Shown: positions 1-10,091 of the stretch, one piece after another
Layout: every line of letters starts with the position of its first letter
Numbering within the stretch: position 1 is the first letter of the stretch
Source: Macrosoma leucophasiata
Taxonomy: Eukaryota > Arthropoda > Insecta > Lepidoptera > Hedylidae
Assembly (NCBI GenBank): GCA_036365455.1
Contig: JAWQUS010000009.1
Span: 4,990,001 to 5,054,000, forward strand
Length of the DNA stretch: 64,000 nt
Reading direction: 5' to 3'
Translations under genes and position numbers: made by a program
Notes under the pieces: model-generated
The model's database searches: none
Told to the model about the DNA's origin: nothing
The model's input: only the letters and a program-made list of their open reading frames with translations

Positions 1-147
1 GGCACAGAGGCATAACACCTTAGGCCTCAGGAGTGGTAACGCATCCCTATTTTGACCTTGATCTTTGTGTGGGTGTCTATTGGCTGCAGTCATCACTTAA
101 CATCAATGTAAACTGCATACTTGTTTGCCACTTCCATTAGATAAAAG
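1..147 (+). repeat. Family A repeat, 3' half, cut by window start
   Basis: The window opens inside a copy of the most common repeat here. It matches other copies from the GGCACAGAGGCATAAC motif through TTAGGCCTCAGGAGTGGTAA, GGGTGTCTAT and AACATCAATGT to TTTGCCACTTCCATTA and an A-rich end. The 5' half lies outside the window. Confidence 0.85.
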
Positions 148-246
148 AAAATTAAGCGAATGTACCTGCTAGCTATTTATCCACCCGCCTTGAACCGAAA
201 CATAAGCCACTGTTGTTTCCCCCCTCGACTACAATATAAAATATGG

Positions 247-563
247 ATACAATGTGTCCCAGGGATAAGTGACCGCCCTGCGTTTTTCGAATATTTGGAC
301 AAGATTAAGGATAATTACTCTTATATGGGACTTACCGGCTTTGGTTTTTTTAATTACTTTTTTTTGGTTTTTTAAATAAGAAAGATGTAAAAACTAAGGA
401 AATGTCGTAAAAAAACTGCAGCACGTTTCGCGTATTTACTAGAAAATTAAAAATCATTAAAAAAACCAAAGCCGGTAAGTCCTATATAAGAGTAATTATC
501 CTTAATTTTGTACAAATATTCTAAAAACGCCGGGCGGTCACTTATCCCTGGGACACATTGTAT
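247..563. mobile_element. Long-terminal-inverted-repeat MITE (~317 bp)
   Basis: Two arms of about 105 bp are near-perfect reverse complements, separated by about 100 bp of AT-rich sequence. The left arm begins ATACAATGTGTCCCAGGGAT and runs to CTTACCGGCTTTGG; the right arm mirrors this and ends CACATTGTAT. TA lies at both edges and could be the target duplication of a Tc1/mariner-type element, but this is inference. No transposase is present, so it would be non-autonomous. The short ORF over the left arm is not a gene. Confidence 0.75.
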
Positions 564-1002
564 ACTAGCCTTTGACCGCGACGTTTTCATTCCCCCTCCC
601 CCGTTATAATAAAATGTGACATGTATATCTGTGTGTATAGCGAAGTAAGTAGAGGTTGAATTTCAAGAAGTCCTTTCTTGGTGCACATTTTCATCATGAA
701 AGGAACCTCTATACCAAATTTCAAGTCTCTAGGTACAGTGGTTTGCCTTTTATACATATATAATATAGAAGATTTTCACGCCTTCCCTTCATCCTCATTC
801 GAGAATTAGGTATAGAGCGTGGATCGATAATAATTTCTGTCTTTGGCAACTTTCCAAGTTTTTCATCACCCTCTTTGAAGAAGAAGAAGAAGCACACATA
901 CACACGTACACATACATGCCCATCAATTTCGAAGATGCTTTAGCCCGCTTTCTTACAAGACTCGACATTACGGAACTTCCCTCGTTCGACGTTCAACAAC
1001 GA
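564..1002. other. No gene; unassigned AT-rich DNA
   Basis: No coding region recognised. A phrase around 690-745 (ACCAAATTTCAAGTCTCTAGG) resembles text seen inside lepidopteran Helitron-like repeats, and a short GAA run lies near 876-890. Neither is enough to call an element. Confidence 0.5.
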
Positions 1003-1378
1003 CTCTCATCATATCAGCCATAGGACGTCCACTGCTGAACATAGGCCTCTCCCAATGACCTCCATGTCGACCGATCAGAAGCGACGTGCATCCAGCGGGT
1101 ACCTGCAGCCTTGACCAGATCGTCGGTTCATCTTGCAGGTGGACGTCCTACGCTGCGCTTGCCGAAACGTGGTCTCTACTCGAGAACCTTCCTGCCCCAG
1201 CGGCTATCGGTTCTCCGAGCTATGTGCCCTGCCCATTGCCACTTCAGCTTAGAGATCTGCTTGGCTATGTCAGCGACTTTCGTTTCGCCTACGGATTTCT
1301 TCATTTTTGATTCGATCCAGTAGGGAAACGCCGAGCATAGCCCTCTCCATTGACCGCTGAGTGAGACAACGAATCTAC
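1003..1378 (-). pseudogene. RTE-clade LINE reverse-transcriptase C-terminal remnant
   Basis: Read on the minus strand, this segment gives the end of an RTE-type non-LTR retrotransposon ORF2: AMERAMLGVSLLDRIKNEEI, then KLKWQWAGHIARRTD, GKRSVGRPPARWTDD and a final YVQQWTSYG followed by a stop. These blocks follow the reverse-transcriptase domain in RTE elements and are very common in Lepidoptera. The catalytic domain and endonuclease are missing, consistent with 5' truncation. An in-frame stop after RKVLE shows it is dead. A more decayed copy lies at 40150-40478. Confidence 0.8.
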
Positions 1379-1780
1379 AACTAGTAAAATATTCCTTCTA
1401 TGATTCACATATTGTGTCAAAACTTGACGCGAACTGTATATGAAATATAGGTTAGACATACAGGTGGCTTGTTAAAGTTGTAGAAAGTTCGTGACTCCGG
1501 AGGCATACGAAAAATCGTGCCCCGGCAAGGACGTTGTCTCCGGAGACGACAACTTTTGCTGATAATATACAAAGTTTTGCCCTCAAAGTTCCTTATTCAC
1601 GTTTTTGTGTTAAATCTTCAGTAAACAATAAGCGTAAGAACGCTATTAAGAACAATAGCAAGAACATAATATGCAATATACATATATATTATACAAGTTA
1701 AATTTATTTTCAAAGGCAACATCTGACAGTGTCGCCAAAATGGATACATATATTATAATGCTCGATATATAACTATATAA

Positions 1781-2078
1781 CGCTCGATGTCGGGACGCTC
1801 GACGTCGGGACGCGGGGCGTCGGGACGCTGGGCAACGGGACGCTGGGCGTCGGTACCGACGTCGAGCGTACTGACGCCCAGCGTCCCGACGACCAGCATC
1901 TCGACGCCCAGCGTCCCGACGCCCAGCGTTCCGACGCCCCGCGTCCCGACGTAGAGTGTCTCGACGCCCAGCGTCCCGACGCCCAGCGTCTCGACGTCGA
2001 GCGTCCCGACGCCCAGCGTCCCGTTGCCCAGCGTCCCGACGCCCCGCGTCCCGACGTCGAGCGTCCCGACATCGAGCG
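1781..2078. repeat. 70-bp perfect inverted duplication at minisatellite edge
   Basis: Positions 1781-1850 are the exact reverse complement of 2009-2078, including the rare variants CCGTTGCCC and GCCCCGCGT, which rules out chance array similarity. The two arms enclose about 158 bp. Confidence 0.93.
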
Positions 2079-2900
2079 TCCCGACGTCAAGCGTCCCAAC
2101 GTCGAGATCCCCGACGTCGAGCATCCCGATGCCGAGCGTCCCGACGCCGAGCGTCCCGACGCCGAGCGTCCCAACGCGGAGCGTCCCGACGCCGAGCGTC
2201 CCGACGCCGAGCGTCCCGACGCCGAGCGTCCCGACCTCGAGCGTCACGACGCCCAGCGTCTCGACGCCCAGCGTCCCGACGCCCAGCGTCCCGACGCCCA
2301 GCGTCCCGACGCCCAGCGTCCCGACGCCCAGCGTCCCGACGCCCAGCGTCCCGACGCCCAGCGTCCCGATGCCCAGGGTCCCGACGCCGAGCGTCCCGAC
2401 CTCGAGCGTCTCGACGCACAGCGTCCCGATGCCCAGCGTCCCGATGCCCAGCGTCCCGACGTCGAGAGGCCCGAAGTCAAGCGTCCCGACGTCGTGAGTC
2501 CCGACGTCGAGCGTTTCGACGCCCAGCGTCCCGACGTCGTGCGTTTCGACGCCCAGCGTCCCAACGTCGAGCGTCCCGACCTCGAGCGTCTCGACGCCCA
2601 GCGTCCCGACGTCGAGAGTCCCGACGTCAAGCGTCCCGACGTCGAGCGTTTCGACGCCCAGCGTCCCGACGTCGTAAGTTTCGACGCCCAGCGTCCCGAC
2701 GCCGAGCGTCCGTACCGACGTCGAGCGTACCAACGCCCAGCGTCCCGACGACCAGCATCTCGACGCCCAGCGTCCCGACGCCCAGCGTTCCGACGCCCCA
2801 CGTCCCGACGTCGAGTGTCTCGACGCCCAGCGTCCCGACGCCGAGCGTCCCGACGTCGAGCGTTTTGACGACCAGCGTCCCGACGCCCAGCGTCCCGACG
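1781..2900. repeat. GC-rich 15-bp minisatellite with hairpin-forming units
   Basis: About 1.1 kb of tandem 15-bp units, mainly GACGCCCAGCGTCCC with GACGTCGAGCGTCCC and GACGCCGAGCGTCCC variants. Each unit contains a small inverted repeat (GACGC..GCGTC) and about three CpGs, in sharp contrast to the AT-rich flanks. Because 15 is a multiple of 3 and the unit has no stop codon, long pentapeptide-repeat frames are open on both strands (1753-2733 minus, 1956-3017 plus). I read these as a by-product. Orientation flips at the KpnI-like GGTACC near 1852-1857. A block at about 1855-1985 recurs at about 2713-2845. Confidence 0.95.
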
Positions 2901-2954
2901 AAAATTAACCAAAAGTTATATCCAAAAATGCTGCCCGATGCCCAAAGCCACTAT

Positions 2955-2986
2955 TCCACGCGAACGAAGTTGCGGGCACAGCTAGT
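2955..2986 (+). mobile_element. Helitron-like 3' terminal fragment
   Basis: CACGCGAACGAAGTTGCGGG followed by CACAGCTAGT matches the 3' end of common lepidopteran Helitron-like repeats, including CTAG followed by T. It starts about 55 bp right of the minisatellite. No matching TC start was identified on the left, so the element's extent is unknown. Confidence 0.6.
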
Positions 2987-2987
2987 A

Positions 2988-4744
2988 GTACATAAAAGAC
3001 ATGATAAAACAAGTTGATTGGTGGCATGAATTCCGCTGTCTATTGAACGAAAGCTTTTCTACGGAAAAAATCTATACGCTGTACGTAAGGGACACGTGAG
3101 AAAGTTTTTCGTGAAAACCTTTTTTTCTTTTGCCAGCAGTTATGTGGCACTCTGTCCTGTGTATATCTTCAGTGCCTCCCTTAGAATCGACCTTTGTTTA
3201 CTTAGTCACATTTCTCTGAATTTAATTTTGAATGACAACAAGGCAAATTCAATTACTGAATTGCAGGCAAGTGTGTCATAGTCTCATAGTGTCATACCAC
3301 CTTCCAGAGTGTGTTATAAAGAGATATAATTCTTGGCGACATGCTTTCTCTCAAATGGTCATGAGTCATGATAAACAACATTCTTCACCAAAATTATCCA
3401 GTGGTCATCGAGTAAAAATATTCGATGGCAAATTAATTTTCACAACGACATATTAAAGTTGTGGATATATATTCATATTTGAGAGTCGTCTACATCTGCT
3501 ACTGCTTTGCATAATACATATCGCCGCCCGGCATATTTTATTAGGCGATTTTCGCTTCATCATATTTTACTCGCGATGTTTTACGCGAGCCGTAAAATTA
3601 ATTTGTTAGGTACATACTGTTTGGCTCTAATTGTTTTTAACAGAATTAGCCGCGGGGAGTCTGACGACTTTCTGTAGATTCCCCGCGGCTGATCGGGCGT
3701 TGGTCTGCGATTGTTACAGTCAACAACAGAATAACTTCATTTGCCGACATTTCCCCGTATTTTGTAGCTTGTAATCTGATAATAGAAACTGGTATTCGTG
3801 ATATTGTTTTAATGAAATTTTCTTTCCTTTCTAACCCCCGACACAAACAGAGCGTTGTTATATAAAACTCCGAACCTTCCGTGTATTTTTAGAATTTCGA
3901 GAAAAAATAAGATGTAATAAACGTAATTTTCAGGGACATAAGAGACCACTCTTATCATGCATATATACGAATAACAACAACTTAGTCCCACAGTATAATT
4001 TATTTGTAATTCTTATGTATTTCTCTTGATACCTTGGCATTTAATTTTATATTGTGCTGAGAAAACATATAATTATATTATTATTAGCGTAATAGAAGTC
4101 TCCTGTCTTTGTATATTAAAGGCCCTATAAACTAACTAATTTGTTTATCAAATTTTACGTGTATGCCGAATGGTTTCTACCCAGGGTTCTACCCTGAATA
4201 CCATCAAATTAATCGTTCAAAGGTTTTCGTCAAACAATAGAATAACCGATCGACCGGAGATCAAACAGCTTAATTAATATGTTTATTAAACGCGTTGATC
4301 ACGTAGATGTTTCAAAAAATTGTCAAGCAAAGCTGCATGCTGTCAAAGAGATTTGACAATCACGTTTTTGTCAAACAAAGTTGGAAACCATAAGATCAGG
4401 ACAACGAAAAGTAAGCTTTAGCATAGGTTTAGGTTTAAAGACATTTATTTTACTAAAAAAGAACATCGTTCACTTACATTGAGCTTAGCTTACATCTAAT
4501 ATTTATATTTCAGTAATCGGCGGACTGTTTTAAAATATACTTATTAGTGATATGCATTTTTAATTTTTTTTTATACAATGATAACTTTTTGCAGGATTTT
4601 ATTGAGTTTGGTAAATTATAGTATAACTGTGCACCCTCAAAAGTAATACATCTTTTGCCATAATTAGTTCTAGGAGCTTTAACTTGTATTTTATTTCTTT
4701 ATCTCAAACTATATGTATTAAAATCTCGTAGTACTTCCGCTCCA
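2988..4744. other. No gene recognised
   Basis: AT-rich DNA with several short ORFs that look like chance frames. The one structure is a GC-rich stem-loop at 3648-3690, listed separately. Confidence 0.5.
3648..3690. other. GC-rich 15-bp stem-loop
   Basis: AGCCGCGGGGAGTCT and AGATTCCCCGCGGCT can pair with one G:T, leaving a 13-nt loop, in an otherwise AT-rich stretch. It is not followed by a T run, and I cannot assign it to a repeat family. Confidence 0.7.
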
Positions 4745-6440
4745 CTACTTTGTGGTATTCACATTGATATGTATAATCAACATTTCTCTTCGACTCCTAT
4801 TATTAACGATATCAATAAGTTGGACACCCTAAATTCTCTGTCTTGTGTATACGCTCCTGACTATCCACCGTTTTATTTCGAACAATTATCCGATCGTGAT
4901 GTTAGGAGAACTATCCTGAATATTGATTCGGACGCGGTGGGAAGTGACATGATCAGTCGGAAAATGATAATTCCTGTGATAGAAACTGTAAGCCCTATCA
5001 TCTGTTCTATCTTTAACTATTGCTTTTGCTCACGGATGTTTTCCTTCCGCCTGGAAAGACGCTCATATTATCCCCATACCTATGAAACCTAATCCTAAGT
5101 CTCTCCATGATTATCGTCCTATCTCTATACTCCCATTCCTATCTAAAGTCCTTGAGCGTCTTGTCCATCAGCAACTGAGTTATTTTCTTTCCAAAAACAA
5201 CCTGTTCAACCCCTTTCAATCCGGCTTCCGACCTGGTCATAGCACTGCCACTGCTTTAGTCAAAATAACTGAAGATATACGGCGTGGTATGGAAAACCAG
5301 CAGATTACAGTTTTAACTCTACTAGATTTCAGTAACGCTTTCAACACTTGATTTTGATATCATGCTGGCTGTACTTCGTTCTCTTAACATATCTCCGACG
5401 GTGATTGATTGGTTCTCTAATTACTTGTTTGGTCGCCGGCAACGTGTTCGTGTAGATGATCAATTCTCTACGTGGTGCGATGTTGCTGCTGGCGTCCCAC
5501 AAGGTGGCGTGTTGTCTCCTTTCCTTTTTTCGATTTTTATTAATTCAATCAGCAATAATTTAACTTCTCTCTACCACTTATATGCAGACGATCTTCAACT
5601 CTATACACAATCTGGTCTTTACGGTTTACCTGAAGCTATATTAAATATGAACATTAATCTTAAGAGAATTTCTGACTGGAGTAGAGCTTATGGACTTCAG
5701 GTGAATCCCATCAAAAGTCAAGCTATCTTAATAGGTAGTTCTCGGTTGATTCGGAAAATTGATTTTGATGTGCCCCCGTCTATTTCATTTGATGGTACTG
5801 TAATTGAATACTGTGATACTGTTAGAAATCTTGGTGTCATTATGGACAGTTGTTTAACTTGGGCTCCACAGATTAGTGAGGTGAGCAGGAAGATGTTTGC
5901 TGCTGTAGGTTCTCTGAGAAGATTGCATAATTTCTTACCATATGCCACTAAGGTTACACTTACTCGATCTATCCTTTTCCCTATCTTAGATTATGCTGAC
6001 ATATGCTATCTTGATTTAACACCAAGAGCAGCTAAATAAGCTTGAGCGTCTTCAAAATCTGTGTATAAGGTTCGTATTTGGTTTACGTTAATACGACCAC
6101 ATTTCCCAATTTCGTATTCAGCTCAAGTGGCTGCCAATCCGCCTTCGCAGGAATACTCACATTCTTTCTCTTCTCTATTGTTTACTTTTCTATCCTAACT
6201 CTTCTCAATATCTAAAGGTACGCTTTCACTACCTCAGCCTCGCTAACTCCTTCTTCCTTCGCTCCTCCAACAATGTGCGCTTAAAGATTCCTTCGCATAC
6301 TTCTTCCTTCATCTCTAACTCTTTCACCAATACTGCTATCCGTCTTTGGAATGCGTTGCCTTTGCATATTCGTCAAGTTCAAACCCTTGAAACTTTTAAA
6401 AAACATTTTTATAAACATTATCTTTCCTTGAATACATAGT
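4745..6440 (+). pseudogene. Non-LTR retrotransposon reverse transcriptase, frameshifted
   Basis: Three overlapping frames (4769-5092, 5082-5351, 5362-6039) and a fourth to about 6440 make up one reverse transcriptase. Visible blocks are DYRPISILPFLSK and FQSGFRPGHSTATALVKIT, the first catalytic motif LLDFSNAFN, then GVPQGGVLSP and the YADDLQLY box at about 5581-5604. Conserved post-RT text (LERLQNLCIRF, WLPIRLRRNTH) follows. Frames break near 5040, 5348 and 6020, with a stop near 6088. No endonuclease is seen upstream, so it is 5' truncated and inactive. The blocks fit the CR1/L2/Jockey part of the LINE tree; the exact clade is not determined. Confidence 0.9.
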
Positions 6441-6776
6441 ATTTATCCTATAATTAGTATGTTTTTATTCTCTTTCTTCTCTATATCATCTATATGTAAT
6501 ATATCGATCATTTTCATAGGTTGCACTATATACTTATTTAAATTTATATTTTCCTACTTTAATAATATCAGATATATATTATTATCATTATTATTCATTT
6601 ATATATTAACCGTACACCCCCACATAAGCTTTTATTCTAATTTCTCCTCCACTTGGTTGTCTGGAAGAGATCGCTGTTAGCGATAAGACCGCCAATTGTA
6701 CATAACGTTTTTGTATTCCGTTTCTGTGTTCTGTCTTTGGTGTACAATAAAGAATATTGTATTGTATTGTATTATA
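4745..6776 (+). mobile_element. 5'-truncated LINE with (TATTG)n tail
   Basis: The element holds the broken reverse transcriptase, about 310 bp of AT-rich 3' UTR and a short pentanucleotide tail at about 6755-6776 just after AATAAAGAATATTG. Short tandem 3' tails rather than poly(A) are known from CR1/L2-type elements. The left border is set only by the first recognisable codon, so real element sequence may start earlier. Confidence 0.85.
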
Positions 6777-7028
6777 TTATGTTAGCATTCATAATATAAT
6801 CTAAATTTGCTTTGACGTTTGTCAAAACTAGGTAAGATTGAAATAAGTCTGCCATAAGAGATGGTGTTATTGCTGCAGGACATTTTTCATTGTGTAGTTT
6901 TATTTGTTGCGCCTGTAGAATAACTACGTCTTGGACGCGTTTGATGAAAATGTTGATCGATCTGTTTGTGCTTTGATAGTTACGCTATGCTCTAAAACGT
7001 GAAAAATATGACCAACAAATTTGTCAAA

Positions 7029-7503
7029 GAATGGCCGCAAGTATTTTTTTAAGTATTTTTATGGGAAAGAATTTTTTTTTTACTAGCTTTTTCAATACAA
7101 TATTGTCCACTTCACGGCAATATGTAATTTAACACGGCAATTTTGTTTTGTTTATGCAAAAGACTCAGAAATCGCGGCTGCCGTTGCGCGCTTGGTCGCC
7201 CCTACATATTTTCGTTGTGCCCCGATAACTTTTTACGTCCATAACGTACATGTATTATTTATATATGAAATAAAAGCTATTTTTTTCTCCTTATTATGAT
7301 ATACGGAAGCCAAATTAAATCGGGCGCAAATAAGAGTTGCTGGCTGTTAAAGATAAAATAATTTAATTAAAAATAGTTGCGGCCAAATTTTGATACGCAA
7401 CCTAGTGGATATACTATTGCCTAGATTATAAAAATATGCGTAAAATTGGGTTTGCAGCATAGGTATCTGGATGAACGAAATGATTCTGCAGTGGCATCCT
7501 AAC
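7029..7503. mobile_element. Long-TIR DNA element, copy lacking its left end
   Basis: This segment aligns by eye with 48121-48833: shared phrases include GGCCGCAAGTATTTTTTT, CACGGCAATATGTA, CGGCTGCCGTTGCGC, GATAACTTTTTACGTC and AAGTTGCTGGCTGTTAAAGA-type text. It ends with the terminal repeat TGATTCTGCAGTGGCATCC. The left terminal repeat present in the 48-kb copy is missing. A ~30-bp stretch with TTTTGTTTTGTTTATGC at about 7142-7160 is extra. No coding capacity is seen. Confidence 0.75.
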
Positions 7504-7595
7504 CTATACGTAGATGTCAATAGCCACCTATTATTACATGCATGGGACAAAATAATAACAAGCGAAGCATGTGTGTTATACTTGGATGTACACTT

Positions 7596-7637
7596 TTACT
7601 TCTGTCTACCCCTTAGGGAATACAGACGTGAAGTTAC
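7596..7637 (+). repeat. Family C SINE tail fragment
   Basis: CTACCCCTTAGGGAATACAG followed by ACGTGAAGTTACAG matches the 3' tail of the full SINE at 44936-45265. Only the tail is visible. Confidence 0.6.
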
Positions 7638-7639
7638 AG

Positions 7640-8794
7640 CCCAATCAATGACACTGGCCGTGCAAAGGAGCGGCGCAGATCTATGCGGCCGATAGCTACG
7701 GGGCGAGACATGCGTGTAATTAGCTTAACATGTATTTCCTCAATGCCTTTACTCATTACTACTGTGATCTAGATGATAGTCTAAACTGAGGGTACGGCAG
7801 TGCCTTGGTCGAGACGAGCCAAGCTAAATGCACTATCTACCTTTTCTTCAAACGCTTAGTCGGTTAGGACGCTATTATTGATTTGTTTGGATTTGGATTA
7901 TACCAGGTGAGCAAAATGCTCTGAATATAAAGTCAGGCTTATTAAATATACAAAGTTTTTATTGCATAGCTGTATTATGCACTTTAGATTTTATTGTTAT
8001 CTAGAAAACTCTGATTTCGTTACTCACTTACTGATTATCATCAAAATTATTACGATACTTCGATTAAGATAAACTGGATCTATTTCAGATCAATTGGCAA
8101 ATAAATGACTAAGTCTCAAATCAATTCCATCGAGTCAAAGTCAACATCAATTCAAATTAAGTATCGAGTCTGCGAGTGAAAATCTCAATGCAACTCGAGA
8201 GCGATCAAAGCGTGAGATAACCCACGACATTTAACAACTGCTGTAATTACGAAATCTCATTACGTCGCCTCGTAATTTGCGAATCGAAAGATATTCCGAG
8301 TGAATAAACAAAAGCAGCTGTGACTGAAGCTTACGCCTCTACGAAGCAGAACCGACTTTATCCCCACGTACTATGGTCCCGTTTCAAATGATTAAAACTG
8401 CCAATTTTGTTTTGTTTATGCCAGCTGGAACATCAAATATTAATAGACAACTTAATCATTATTATTTTATTTACCGAAATCACCATTAAAGTTTGAGATG
8501 GTGGCCATTAATGGTGACTTCTTTCGATCTGGCTTAGTGATAGGATTATTTCGGACACAAATCTCGCTTTTCTGTGACATTTTGATGTGGGTTAAGATAT
8601 TGAACAGATAACTACATGGCCCTATTTTCGTAAAGGCGAATATAATTATATCTAGGATGGTAGTAGTATTTTTGAAGCGAAACATTTCGTATCTGCTGGA
8701 CAGCAACGTAGAATCATTTGAATTGAAAAAAATCCATTATCAGAAGACCGAACCCAATTCTTATTTGCTACTTTATTGTCAATTTACAGGTATG
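7640..8794. other. No gene recognised
   Basis: AT-rich unassigned DNA with only short ORFs. The stretch 8200-8370 is somewhat less AT-rich but shows no motif I can name. Confidence 0.45.
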
Positions 8795-8836
8795 TTACTC
8801 CAAAACGTAACTCACGCCTGTATTCCCCGAAGGGAG
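8795..8836 (-). repeat. Family C SINE tail fragment
   Basis: AACGTAACTCACGCCTGTAT followed by TCCCCGAAGG is the reverse complement of the family C tail. Confidence 0.6.
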
Positions 8837-8997
8837 AGACAAAAAAAGGCTGTAAATTCAAGCATCAATCATACAGTTTACAACCTACGGCAGCTACGTT
8901 TTGTTTACTGTTTTGTCATAGGATCTATAACCATCTTTGGGTACATCTCCAGACTACGATGGTGGCACTGTGAATCTTCCGAAAAATTTCAATAACA

Positions 8998-9100
8998 CTT
9001 AACCGGCTTACCCTTCCCCCAACCTGGGGATTGAACCCAGGATCTCAACGTAACATTAGCCGACCTGCGAGCTACTACTATCATAGAGGCGGTTACAAGT
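8998..9100 (-). repeat. tRNA-like SINE head (family C-like)
   Basis: On the minus strand, AGTAGCTCGCAGG can serve as a box A and GGGTTCAATCCCC is a good box B. The arrangement matches the head of the SINE at 44936. There are no paired acceptor arms, so it is a SINE relic and not a tRNA gene. Confidence 0.65.
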
Positions 9101-9117
9101 AGGTATAGAATGATTGT

Positions 9118-9320
9118 ATAATATTTTATTTTTCGCAATAACACATGCGAGTGAACTTTAGAAATTAATCAGGAATCGAACCTGCGATCTCAGGATAACC
9201 AGTCCAGCCGCTTTACAACAGTCCAAACACTAAGCTACCGAAGTCTCTGGTATATTAGTGTTCGGACTCCTACCCGAAGTCAAATTTTTCTTTCCATTTT
9301 TTCTTTAATTTCTAAGGTAT
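9118..9320 (-). repeat. tRNA-like SINE with inverted-repeat flanks
   Basis: The minus strand reads a box A-like GGTAGCTTAGTG, a box B GCAGGTTCGATTCCTG, then TTAATTTCTAAAGTTCACTC and TGCGAAAAATAAAATA. Beyond the head on the plus strand, GAAGTCAAATTTTTCTTTCC and TTTTTTCTTTAATTTCTAAGG mirror the other flank. The same layout recurs at 43865-44100, and a related piece lies at 17690-17790. Confidence 0.65.
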
Positions 9321-9329
9321 AGAATATAT

Positions 9330-10091
9330 TATTATTTCTTTCTTGACAATTTTATTTCGCAATAATGCGTTCTACGCTTTTCATATAGCTGTGGTGTGAA
9401 GAAAAGAATCCGTTCTCGCAATATCACAGGAACATAAAACCAGACCATCTCGCGGAAGCTCTTAATCTTCAAGGAAAATGTGTAAAGTAAGAGTGACGTA
9501 AACACCAATACACGTTGATGCGAAAATATTGTTATTTCCAATTTTAAACGTGGAGATTTGACGGGAGATAAATTGGATTGTTATTGGTTATTATCAATTA
9601 CTTCCTCAATACGAAGGTTAGGCGTGACGACATTGAAGGAAAAAACTGGGTAAGTGAGAATCAGACTCGCGCGAAGGGTTTCGTACCGTTTAACATACTA
9701 TTAGCCGTTTGTATTATTTAAATTATTATATTTATATATGGGATCCTTATAATTTTATGTATTTGTTGTTATAGCGATCATTATAACGGAGAAAGTCAAC
9801 AATCACAATCCAAGAGATGTAACTCTTAGCGCGGGATTCAAGGACCGCACTATTATTTTACTTTGTTGATGATTTTACTGTGTTTCGTTTATTTTGTATC
9901 ACACACGAGTTAAACTCGTATTTTACTTCACTTGTTTTTACTTACTAAAGACAAGCGAAGCAAGTGAAGGGAGTCGTATGGGAATCCTGCTGAGTTCAGC
10001 CATGAGATGTGACTGAAGGAAATAGAGAAAATAATGCAGGAATATATTCCCGGACACAAAAGAGTAAAAATATATACAAAGGTATCAAACC
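9330..10091. other. No gene; possible 3' flank of the Helitron
   Basis: Sequence downstream of the helicase end on the minus strand. I could not find a CTAG end with an adjacent hairpin, so the Helitron 3' border is not placed. Short ORFs here look accidental. Confidence 0.4.

Noticed and set aside
160..375. 71-codon ORF near the left end
   Set aside because: It lies across the arm of the long-inverted-repeat element and ends in phenylalanine-rich low complexity.
1781..2900. CRISPR-like array
   Set aside because: Units are contiguous 15-mers without spacers, and the surroundings are insect repeats.
1753..3017. Long ORFs (326 and 353 codons) as real repetitive proteins
   Set aside because: A stop-free 15-bp unit opens several frames on both strands automatically. 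No start context, terminus or unrelated domain supports translation.
4141..7010. Possible terminal repeats of a larger DNA element around the LINE (AAACGCGT..ACGTAG words on both sides)
   Set aside because: Only scattered words match in inverted order; not enough to define ends.
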